A model generated the notes under the pieces. It worked only from the letters and a program-made list of their open reading frames with translations. It did not search any database and had not been told where the DNA came from. Below, piece after piece: positions 1 to 9,758 of a stretch of 64,000 nt of DNA (position 1 is its first letter; the number at the start of each line of letters is the position of its first letter). A program made the translations under genes and the position numbers. Source of the DNA: Thelephora terrestris. Its lineage: Eukaryota; Basidiomycota; Agaricomycetes; Thelephorales; Thelephoraceae. The stretch is from NCBI GenBank assembly GCA_015956445.1, contig WIUZ02000017.1, positions 744,001 to 808,000 on the forward strand, given 5' to 3'.

Positions 1-210
1 TTGAGGTCTCGCGCCCCGAAGATCTTTCTTCCATCCTGGCATCTCGGTCTCACCCCTCAAGGAGATGGCGAGGATACGGAGAGATTGATGACGCTAGCTG
101 AGGTTTCCCTCACGGAAATGGAACTAGACGTGAGTGACTTGGACTTGGACCCGCCTGAACATCAAAGGTTCGAGGTTTTGGGCGATAGATCCACTGCCGA
201 CTGGTCGTGA
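1..210 (+). CDS. 3' end of an unidentified protein (partial)
   Basis: An open frame enters from the left edge and stops at 208-210, giving 69 residues. The tail is acidic (a run with many D, E and L residues around residues 38-52) and shows no motif I recognise. It could be the last exon of a larger gene. The following 256 bases up to the Rab-like gene hold only T-rich sequence compatible with a 3' UTR and a promoter. No function is proposed. Confidence 0.4.
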   Translation: MRSRAPKIFLPSWHLGLTPQGDGEDTERLMTLAEVSLTEMELDVSDLDLDPPEHQRFEVLGDRSTADWS

Positions 211-466
211 AACTGGACTTTATTTTCCGTTACCCCCTTTTTTAGTTTTTAGTTTTTGGGAAACTTTGCACATTGGTTATACCACTTAGAGTACATGCGG
301 TTAATTCTGGTCGTGGGATTTTGGTGATATTGCGGAATAAAGCACATCGTCCAATCAGTTTATCTCCGTTGGGAAGGCAAAGCGTTCCAGTCGTGGGAAA
401 ATATCAAATAATTTCCCCCCTTCTTCCTCAGTGAGACCTGTATGGGTCGTGCCTCATGAAGAGACT

Positions 467-1842
467 ATGCGCACCGTTAAGTTGGTCGTCATCGGTTCGT
501 CTGGCGTAGGGAAGACAAGCCTCCGCAGTCAGGTGTGCTCCTATATGTCGCCCGAGAAAAATACCACGGAAACACTCATCTCTTTCCGTCTTTCGATCTC
601 GGTTGCAGTACATCTCCGGTCGATTTACGACGGGATATAGAGCAACCATAGGAGCGGATTTTATTACCAAGACGTTACCGCATCATAGTAATCCTCAGGA
701 GACCATAACCTTACAGATATGGGTGCGTCATCCTGAGATCTTGACCCGGGAGATCTGGGTAAAACTAAGTTTCGTCCGTGCGGCGTTAGTAGGACACTGC
801 TGGCCAGGAACGGTTCTCTAGCCTGTCATCTGCATTCTTCCGCGGGGCGGATGCGGTGATGTTGATGTACGACGTCAACGAGCCCGAGACACTCGAGGCG
901 CTCACAAAATGGTGGAACGAGTTCAAGGACCGGGCGCCGCTGAGGGACGAGGACGTCGCGGAGTTTTGTTGTGTCGTTGTGGGGAATAAGATGGATTTGG
1001 TCCCGCCTGGAGAATTCCCTGCAGTCATGGAGGCGGATGCGCTCAGGTTTGTGGAGGGATTGTGCCCACCGGAGGGACTGGGAGTGAATGGGGCGCCCGC
1101 TTCACCTTGGCAGCCGCCGCCCGTCCTGGATGGAGACCTGGTACCTGAATCGCTGAGGAGTGGATCTATTGAGATTTCTGACCACAGAACACGACAACAT
1201 CCGTCCACGAGAGGACACTCCGGCGTGAGATCGAGGTCGCTACTTCGTGGAGGGACAGCTTCGTCTACCCGAACGGCACTCTCGATCTACCACACCCCTT
1301 CGTCGTCGTTATTTGAGCACTACGAATCTGCGAGAACATCGCCTACACCTGCCTCCCGCTCGCCTTCACCTCCGCAGAACGTCCGGCTATCCCCTACCTC
1401 GGGAAACTGGATCAAGCGTAAAGCTTCCTCGTCGTCTTCCACTTCTTCCACTCCGACGATCACCCCTCGCAACTTCCCTCTTCAAAGAGCTCGCACTAAT
1501 TCCAACCCGTTGCCCTCGATATCTCAACAACAGGATCAGGCCGATTCGACGCCCGTACCAGACCACATCGATCCAGGTTCTCCTCGATCGGCGAATTTAG
1601 AACGTAAGCCAAGGCTGTTCTTCACGTCTGCGAAGACGGGAGATGGGGTCTCTGATGTGTTTGAGTACGTTGCGAAACGGGCCGTCTTGAGGTGGGAATA
1701 CCAGGAGAATATCGAGGCCAGGACGATGCACATGCAGGAGTCCACCTCGGGTACCGTTAGACTGGGAATCGCAAACTCCCAGAACGGTCTCTCTGGATTG
1801 CATCTCAAACCCTCGAGGATTAGGTCGTGTTGTTCTTCGTGA
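467..1842 (+). CDS. Rab7/Ypt7-like small GTPase with a long insert
   Basis: Three exons (467-532, 609-722, 793-1842) join in frame to 409 residues. The G1 loop GSSGVGKT lies at residues 10-17, a TIGADF switch I motif is in exon 2, DTAGQE (G3) is at 61-66, NKMD (G4) at 125-128 and SAK (G5) at about 339-341. The end RSCCSS gives a CCXX-type double-cysteine prenylation signal. The TIGADF motif is typical of Rab7/Ypt7, which directs fusion at the late endosome and vacuole. What is odd is about 180 extra residues, rich in S, P, R and T, between G4 and G5, where ordinary Rabs have about 30. The insert stays in one open exon, so it is not a missed intron. Start choice: the first ATG that leaves a short hydrophobic beta strand before the P-loop. 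Confidence 0.85.
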
Positions 1843-2833
1843 TTCCCTCCTTCTCGCCGTTATCCCGTTCTTTCCTTTCCACCCGACTCTTAGATATACC
1901 TCTCACTCTCTCCCCGTTTTCGCTTTACCTTAGTGCCTTCCCCTTCGTTTCGGATTTCTCTGCGGACTTGTCGTTCACCGGATTATTATACTTATAGGAC
2001 ATATACGTATTCTTGTTGCCTCTACTATTGGTACATAAATGAGATGTTGTTTACCACCTTACACACCTGCCAGTCCAACCAGCGTGAGGTAGTTGAGCTA
2101 CCCACGTTTTGTGGCTTCTATAAAACCTCCCCACTGAGAGACACAAGATGCCACGACTGGCTACAAATTCAGAGAGTTGGATTCTCCGGAAGAGATAGGT
2201 TTTCCGATTACATGACGGTTGTTCGCCTTCCGCCCGTAGAAGCTCACCGCGGCCGGTGGATTCCAATGATCCCCTGCACTTCGAGATCTCGATGATCTAC
2301 GAGACCTGTAATCCTGCCTCGATCACAAGATTCGTTTAGTTCTCGAAAGGACATTGGGGTGTGGACGCAAAGCGAAATGGTTGGGTCCGTTCAGGTTCAA
2401 GGCGCGCATCCACATAATCTTCACTTAGCTGACATCAAGCAATGAGTTGGTGTTTTCGTGGAAGGGTTCGCCCAGTGATCAGATCTCAGACCTGGGGTCC
2501 AGCCATACCATCTGGTTAACGTGAGAGTTAGATTACATCAGGGCTTTCTACAGTAATGTGACGCTGAGGTGTCGACCTTTGCGAGCATGGTCATGCCGTA
2601 ACACATCGACGTGGGACTGTATGTGCTGGTTCTACGACAAGTTGTGGGGAAGCAATAAGGGACGAGGAGGTTGGCCCAGGCGAACGTGAAGTGCGTGTTA
2701 TTGAGATTATGCAAAGGGTGGAGATTGGATCTGCGAGGCAAGGTCTCGCGTTCAGGAAATTACCATGAAAAGTACTCGGCAAGTAGTAGAATGGGCTTAG
2801 CGGCACGACCGCGACTTGACGACGACGTGCTGG
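1843..2833. other. Intergenic, no gene recognised
   Basis: About 1 kb between the convergent ends of the Rab-like gene and cactin. Short open frames exist on both strands, but none shows family motifs or consistent splice structure. It probably holds the two 3' UTRs, including a T/C-rich stretch just after 1843. I found no RNA gene or repeat in it. Confidence 0.5.
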
Positions 2834-5214
2834 TTACTTGCGGTAGTACTATGCGGGAATTCATCAGTAAGGAGTGTGGAGGCAAGTCTCGGACTACTCA
2901 CGTCACGACGGAAATTAAACCAGAGAGAAAGGCATCCACGATCAAAAGTGCACTTGAATCCCCTAGAATTCTACGTTAGAGGGCCGAAATCGAAAGCCGA
3001 AGCTGCTCACTTCTTGTGTGAAAACTCCCAGTCCCTGTTGACGATTCTGAAAGCGATATCCTCGTAAGGGGGTCCAGCGGTAAATCGGAGCACCACCGTC
3101 TCGTCGTTACCAGGCTCCTTGATTTTCACATACGATGGAGTCTTTGCACCTTCGATAAGATCGGGGTAGAATATGTTGAATTTGTATCCCTGCACGACTT
3201 TGGGAGGAGGGTTGTCCGCACTAACGAAAGCTTAGTAAGTTTGACTATGCAAGGGGCAAGACCCATACTCGTAGTGTGTTTGATTGTATTTGTTCCACTC
3301 GTAGCCAGTGTGGACCTTGTTCAGGTATCGAGGTTTCCTCGGCCTATATTTGTCTTCCCAGCTATATGTCTCCGGGTTTGGAAGGCTTTCTTCGACGTTG
3401 AAAAACTCTTCCTCTTCGTCCATATCTTTCTCGGCCTCGGCTCGGAACATCGCTTCCGAAGCCAAGTCCGCATCAACAGGAGCCTCTACCTGCTTTGGAG
3501 CATCTGGAACGGGTGCGGTAGGTTTGACGACGAATTGAGAGGACTTGACGGCTTTCCGACGTTCAATCTGGAACAGAGGTAAATACCGAGAAAACCAGGG
3601 ACACGGGGAAGAAGACCCACAAGATTTCGCCTATCTTCCGCAGCTGTGATGATGTCGATTTGGCGTTCCTCGTAGGAGAGTTTCGTGATGTCGACAGGCT
3701 CAGGACTCATGGACCTGTGATATGGCTCAACCTTTTCTGTAACAGGTTCTTGTTCAGCCGCAGGTGTGAATTTGTTGAGCGAAAGGTTGGCGGCTGCGCC
3801 AGCGAGAAGTTCTTGCTGGGCTCGCAGGGCCTCGTCGCGCTGTCGTTTGCGAAGCTGCTCCAGCCGATTCTGGACAACGACCTCATGGTGGGCCTTGAGT
3901 TTTGACTACGCAGGGCGTTAGTGCGATCCTTCTAAAACTCCGGTGGGGAGCTTACCTGAGCTTTGTATACCAAGAGTTTCTTCAACAATCCTTCCCAGTA
4001 TTCCACATCCATAGGTTCGCGACTGGCAAGTTTCGCTTGGATCTGACGCTGTAGCGTGACCAGATGTTCGTAGGATTTTCCAGCTAGCAAGTTGGCTATG
4101 TCCGACTCCACGACGGCCGCGGCCTCGATACCCATCTGCTGACGTTGCTGATTCCGCTCAATGCGGCCTTTACACACAACCATCATATTCTGCAGAATTT
4201 AGTTGTTTATCAGGGATGGCGCGGGGAAATGAACGCACCGTCCAAAATTCGATGTTATAGTCTGATTTCTCTAAAGCCAAGTAATGTTGAATATCGTCGT
4301 GGAGTTCATCCATCTGCTGCGGAGATAGGTTCTAGGGACATGGTCAGTGCCTTGGCCCTTGCCACAGGTAAAAGGGAACCTCACGTCGAAAATGTTGTAT
4401 GGTTCATCAAGGTCAATCTCTACACCGGCAGCATCGAGGTCGAATTCGCCGTCCTCGTCAGGATCCGGATTGGCGTAGCGGAGATTCAGGGCAAGGAAGT
4501 CGATAGCTTTGGCTCGCCTTTCCTTAATCCTAATGACAGCCCTTTGCCGTTCTTGATCCAGTCGGAAGTCGCCGTCCTTGGCTAACCATTCGGACATCTG
4601 AGCGGACTCGTTCAGCCTCTGCATCTTAATCTCCTCTTGTTCTCGGAGCCGCTGTTCAGCTTCCCGATCCGCTCTCCTCTTGTTCAACCGTTCAAGTTCC
4701 TCTTTGGCTTCCTGCCTGCGAATTACATCCTTGCGTTGAGCCTCGGCCACAGTAAGTCCTTGTTTCCGCTCCTTCTCAGCTTTCTTGTGCCACCGGAACT
4801 GCTGACCGAGGTTTATGTCATGAAAAGGATTGTCGGTGGCGCTATACACGCTCAGCTCTGCCACCTGGCGAGCCTCTTCCTCAGCTTTTGCGCGCTTCTT
4901 CTCAGCCTTGCGGGCCTTCCGCTCTGCAGAGACCTCGCGTTTCCGTCTGTAAAGGGTTAGTTCAACTTACGGTAGTTAAATGCAGAATTAGAGTCCCACC
5001 GCTTGTGGCTCCGTTCCCCATCCCGACTTCGACTGCGATGTCTACGCCGCGATGACTCCCCGTCTCGATCACGGTCTCTGTCCCCGCCGTCTCTATCCTT
5101 GCTCTTGCTCCTGCTGCGCCTTCTGCGGGAATCATCCCTCTCCTTGGATCGGTCCCGACGTCGTTCGCGTCGTCTGTCGTCGTCGGAAAGCGATCGTGAC
5201 CTGTCTCGACCCAT
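2834..5214 (-). CDS. Cactin, spliceosome-associated protein
   Basis: Nine exons read in frame on the minus strand (5214-5000, 4946-4385, 4331-4239, 4189-3956, 3905-3621, 3567-3269, 3220-3011, 2962-2902, 2848-2834) give about 657 residues. The N-terminus is an RS/RD/RE-rich arginine domain (residues 1-70). The middle is helical and charged, with the conserved NPFHD and the FRWHK block, and the C-terminus has the cactin signature GYKFNIFYPDL, AGPPYEDIAF and an aromatic-basic tail ending YYRK. Cactin acts in pre-mRNA splicing and splice-site fidelity in animals and fission yeast; here that is inferred from family. The last coding exon is only 15 nt. A GTAAGT at 4965-4970 looks like a donor, but it would give a 24-nt intron in the wrong phase; GTGGGA at 4994-4999 restores the frame. 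Confidence 0.92.
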
Positions 5215-5358
5215 CAATGGTAGAGGTTGAGCGGGAGAAGTGAGCGTGGGAATCCGTATGCCCCCCAAATCTTGTTGGTGTCGGCAACCAACGCACGCGG
5301 TTTCTTTCCCTTACGGTTCGCAGTTTTTGAACCTTGTCCCCTTACTTACGAATCAGTC
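5215..5358. promoter_or_regulatory. Shared promoter spacer, cactin / MCX1
   Basis: The 144 bases between the two divergent start codons must contain both 5' UTRs and promoters. No TATA box is obvious. The assignment rests only on gene arrangement. Confidence 0.4.
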
Positions 5359-7605
5359 ATGAGACGGCGTCCGTGTATGATTCAGCTTCATAGACAACTC
5401 AAGACTCAGGCGAGATATGCCTACTCGCGCGAGGAAGAATCCGGAATGTCTAGCGTACAGAAGTCTGGACTTCCAACCCCTCGTCAAGTAACGTGGGATC
5501 TACATCTGTGTGCAGCAGCTTCCTGAGTATATCCTTCAGCTCGTGAAATACTTGGATCAGTTTGTGGTGGGACAGGCCACTGCGAAGAAAGTACTGTCAG
5601 TGGCGTGAGTTTCCGTCACCATTCGCTTCCAAACCTCGAGTTCATGGTATTCTTTATGCCCAGAGTGTTCAATCACTATAACAGGGTACACGCAAACCTC
5701 CAGTTACAGTCAGATCTAAAATACACTGAGTGGGCCGACCAAGATGAACGTATGTATGTCGTCGATACGTTTCCCTCGCGTCTCAGTGTCTCGCTACAGA
5801 AACGGACCCGGAGGTAGCGACCGCACGATTGCAGCCCTACCCTCGACGTAACAGGGCGACACTCTCCCCACCGTCTTCCAGCCACAACTTGCCATTGTTT
5901 GAAAAGAGCAACGTACTGGTGATGTATGACACAAACCTCTTATTGTGCTCCGCGCTTTACATTGTTTAATCTCGCCTAAGAGGTCCTACTGGCTCAGGTA
6001 TTCTCGGTCACCTTCTCGTGTCGTTTCTTGACCTTGCGAAACTATCTGGTTAGGTAAAACATTGTTGGCGAGAACGTTGGCCAGCGTGATCGATGTCCCC
6101 TTTTCGATCAACGATGCAACCTCGTTCACACAAGTACTGCATTTTGCTATTTAACGCATCGCTGATAGCTAAATCTACGTTTAGGCTGGTTGTGAGTCAG
6201 AATCCTCCTCTGCTGCTAATCGTCCTAAACCCGCCGCAGATGTGGGGGAAGACGTTGATATGTGTGTGCAGCGACTGCTACAAGCGGCTAATTACGACCC
6301 GTACCGTGCGAGGTAGGCCGCCCAACGCCAATCCCACCCATATACGCGTCGTTTACGTGACAACAGCATGGGCATCGTCTACATCGATGAGGTCGACAAG
6401 ATCGCGCGAAGAAGTGGCAGTGGCTCTGACGGCACTCGCGACATAGGCGGGGAGGGAGTCCAACAAGCTCTCCTCCGGATGATCGAGGGTTCTGTCGTGT
6501 CTGTTCAGGCGAAAGGTGCTCCAGTGGAAGCCACAATTGAGGGTCGAACGCGCCCTGGCCAGCGCCCTTCACACCCGTGTTCGTCTCATCGCCCGTAACG
6601 TCTACGTTTTTCACAACTGAACTCTTTAAAAGCAACAAAAACCGACACATACCATATTGACACCTCAAACGTTTTGTTTATCTTTAGCGGTGCATTCGTG
6701 GGGCTTGATCAGATCGTCAAAAGGAGGGTTGCGAAGGGGGTGAGCGCCAAGATCGCAAACTTTTGCTTCTTTTTGACACACCCTTAGTCGATTGGTTTCA
6801 CCGCAAACATCTCGTCAGAAAGCGAGAGCTCTGACGGTCCGATGTATTTCTTTACCCCGAACAACAGCGCCGAGCGCTCTCTCTCCAACGTCTTGGAGCA
6901 AGTTCAACCAACTGGTGAGTCACCTTGCCTGACGCTTTTGAAAGCATCAGCTGACATACTATCCAGACTTAATGAAATTCGGGTAAAGCAATCCGTTATC
7001 GACAGCACCGTAACCATCGCCTAAGAATAAGTTAGGTTGATCCCAGAATTCATCTCGCGAATGCCCTCCATCACGACACTTTCGCCTCTCACAGCGGCCG
7101 ACCTCCGCCGTATACTTACCGAGGTCAAGGGTTCGCTCGTTTCGCAGTACACGGCACTTTTCGCCCACTCTGGCGTAGAAATCAGGTTCACGAACGCTGC
7201 ACTGTGTACAATTTGTATCAAAGCTGTTGAGAGAGGCGGCGGAGCGCGTGGATTGAGGGGCCTCATGGTATCCAGCTCCTGGGTCTACTGTTTGCGATCC
7301 CTGACGAATTATTTGCAGGAATCCATCCTCTTAGACCCAATGTATGAAGTGCCGTGAGTATTCCCTGTTATCGTATTGAAATTCGCTGCTAACTATCTGC
7401 CGACCGCGCAGTGGTTCGGTGAGTCTGGAGGATTGCATTAGACGATCTTCGCTGAGCCTCTTGCAAGGAAATACGACACGTCCTCGTCACACGGGCTGTG
7501 GTTGAAGGGAAAGTGCCTCCTTTGACGTGGTCGCAGGACGAGGGAGCTGTGGCGTGGAACACCTTTGCTGAGGAAGAAAGATTATTTGGGGAGGAACTAC
7601 CATGA
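5359..7605 (+). CDS. MCX1: Mitochondrial ClpX-type AAA+ unfoldase
   Basis: Sixteen exons join in frame to 484 residues: 5359-5487, 5540-5604, 5664-5749, 5800-5923, 5981-5997, 6054-6133, 6185-6191, 6240-6312, 6367-6578, 6633-6739, 6788-6914, 6967-6982, 7036-7267, 7319-7353, 7412-7418, 7468-7605. The arginine-rich, acid-poor first 20 residues look like a mitochondrial presequence. The AAA+ core has [10 protein letters not shown], Walker A GPTGSGKT (about 136-143), the AGYVGEDV pore-side block, Walker B IVYIDE (about 197-202), a [13 protein letters not shown] sensor region and a GARGLR arginine motif near the C-terminus. The bacterial zinc-binding domain is absent, as in fungal MCX1. The family unfolds matrix proteins and, in yeast, activates haem synthesis. 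Four exons are 17, 7, 16 and 7 nt long; the 17-nt exon carries the core of Walker A, and the next intron splits the glycine before GKT. Confidence 0.92.
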
Positions 7606-7713
7606 GAATCGAACATCTCAACACCGCATTTCCCTTCATGGGGATTCACGCTCCTCATCAACTCACAACAATCCGTATATAATAGTGCACTCCCAGTTCC
7701 TATCGGGTAAAAA

Positions 7714-8520
7714 TTACTCTTCCGTCTCTTCTTTAGCTTCCTCTTTGGTCTCTTTGGTCTCTGCCTCTTCTTCTTCCTTCGCCTCTGCAGGGGCGGGTTC
7801 CGACTCATCAGGAGGAGCAGGCTTGGGTGTCAACTCTGCGTTGGATTTCTGGGCATCTTCGAATGCCTTCTTGAAATTATCGGCGACTACCAAAGACTTG
7901 ATTGGCTGTGAATGAAGGGAGAACGAATAAAGGACGTACAATCGGAGTTCGCGAAACGAATGGCCAAGGTCTCAGAGGTAGGAGGGTCCTCAGAGTAATC
8001 AGCAGCAACCTTCCATACCCAGCTTCGGTCAGAGCCAACATTAGGCTGCAACTTCATGTCGGATGTGACTTCAGAGCGTGATCAGCACAGACACAGAGTA
8101 AAGAACGTCGAACGTGCATACTTAGGTGATTGGCACAGACTTTGTGGGTCTTTTCGCGCCTCATCACGACACGAATCTTTTTAGACTCTTTATGCTGAAG
8201 CAAACGAACGTCTCCGGTTCCTCTTTCCTTCCACTCGTTGGTCTCGGGGGCGAACCTGAACAGCTTTGCGCGACTGGGGAAGCAGATAGAAGTCAAAGGC
8301 GAACAATGGAATCGAGGATGAGTTTGCGTACAGTTTGAATGTCTCCGCTTCGTCCTCTTCATTGGTCTTCACTTCGACCTGCTGTGTCAACCTTATAACT
8401 GGTTCGAAGTGGGGGTCATGCTCCTCTTCCTAGATCAGTTGATTAGATATCGACCCCACGCGGATGGGGGTAAGAAATACTGACGCGAGTGGCCAATTTA
8501 TCTTCAGTAATCGCGGACAT
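7714..8520 (-). CDS. Ran-binding protein 1 (RanBD1 domain)
   Basis: Five exons on the minus strand give a protein of about 200 residues. In order: a short N-terminus from ATG at 8520, the RanBD1 hallmark [44 protein letters not shown], a [10 protein letters not shown] strand, then [16 protein letters not shown] and an acidic E/K-rich tail. This is the Yrb1/RanBP1 family. It binds Ran-GTP in the cytosol and stimulates GTP hydrolysis with RanGAP, releasing transport receptors. Introns are short; the first donor is the less common GTCAGT. The gene converges on MCX1 (108 bp between stops) and shares a 134-bp promoter spacer with the p24 gene. Confidence 0.9.
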
Positions 8521-8654
8521 TTAGGATATCGAGAGGGAAACCGTTAATCGTCGATTGAGAAAGAGTCGAAAGATGCGAAGGTGAAAAAGAAATTTGGGAT
8601 CTATTCCGCTGAGGTGAAAGGCCACGTGCCGCAATTCGCAACTTGAAATCACCT

Positions 8655-9522
8655 ATGACAAGGTCTCTCTCACCGCTGGTCGTCTTCTTCCTGCTGCTGG
8701 TGGCGCCATGCTTGGTTTCAGCATACTCAATAGAACTGCCAGCAGCAACAAAAGAATGCTTTTTTGAAGATTTGCATACGAATGACAAGGTCTGTGAAAA
8801 GCACGCACCGGTGCTGCTATTCCGGGACGCTGAACAACCGATTCTAGATGACCGTAACTTACCAGGCCGGCGGAGGAGGGCACATGGACATTGACTTTTG
8901 GGTTCGTGGACCCTTCGGACAGCATACACAACGAGCAGCTTATCTTCCTGTAGCTGACAGATCCGGATGGCCAGGCACTGCACAAGGACGTCAAGCAGTC
9001 GACAGGTACCGTGTCCATCACCGCAAAGAGAGACGGGAAACACGAATACTGCTTCTCGAACCTCATGAGCTCTGTCTCGGACAAGGTCGTCAGGTACGAC
9101 AAACTAGGCCCTCCGGATGAACTCTTTCCTCACCACTTGTGCAGTTTCAACGTTCACGGTGTAATATACGTTGGCGATGATGGCAAGACATTTACCTTAT
9201 CCAAGACATAGTTCCTCTTTCTGACCAATTACTGCAGACATCGTTGCTCCTGTCGAGAGAGAGATCCGTGGACTAGCGAATGATCTCAAAACCGTGAGAG
9301 ACGAACAGGAGTACATCCTAGTTCGAGAGAGGAGACACCGGAACACGGCAGAGTCAACGAATTCTCGAGTCAAGTGGTGGTCTATTGTCCAGAGCATCGT
9401 GCTTTTCCTGGTCGTCGCATGGCAGGTTTACTACGTTAAGGTATGCAGACCGATTGATGTCCAATCAGCCCGTCCGTTGACCACGTCTCCAGTCCTTCTT
9501 CGAAATAAAGCGTGTCATCTAA
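8655..9522 (+). CDS. p24 family cargo receptor (Emp24-like)
   Basis: Exons 8655-8789, 8848-8901, 8954-9093, 9145-9182, 9238-9440 and 9493-9522 give 199 residues. There is an N-terminal signal peptide (residues 1-24), a GOLD domain with the conserved cysteine pair (ECFFED and EYCF), a short coiled coil with RERRHRNTAESTNSRV, one transmembrane segment, and a cytosolic tail with a di-phenylalanine (SFFE) and KRVI end. p24 proteins cycle in COPII and COPI vesicles between ER and Golgi and help load GPI-anchored cargo. The intron 9183-9237 starts with GCAAGA instead of GT; reading it as GC-AG is what keeps the conserved VAPVERE region in frame. Donor GTTCGT at 8902 is also weak. Confidence 0.92.
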
Positions 9523-9758
9523 TATTCCACAATAACAATCGTTTCTACTTCTGGGGTATAAAACAAGTGAACGAACTAAATAACATATCGACAGATGTGA
9601 CTTTTATCGTACAAAAGATCCTACGTATGGATGTGGGGGAGCTGGGCATACTAAACGACACAGTGAGGGTAGGAAGGACAACATAGTGCAAAAAGAGGGG
9701 GTTCTGAGGCGAAAACAAAACGCAGGATTGACAAACAACAACTGATGAAACAAAACAT

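Noticed and set aside
4947-4970. Apparent 24-nt intron in cactin (GTAAGT to CAG)
   Set aside because: Too short and in the wrong phase; the donor GTGGGA at 4994-4999 with the same acceptor gives a 53-nt intron and restores the conserved frame.
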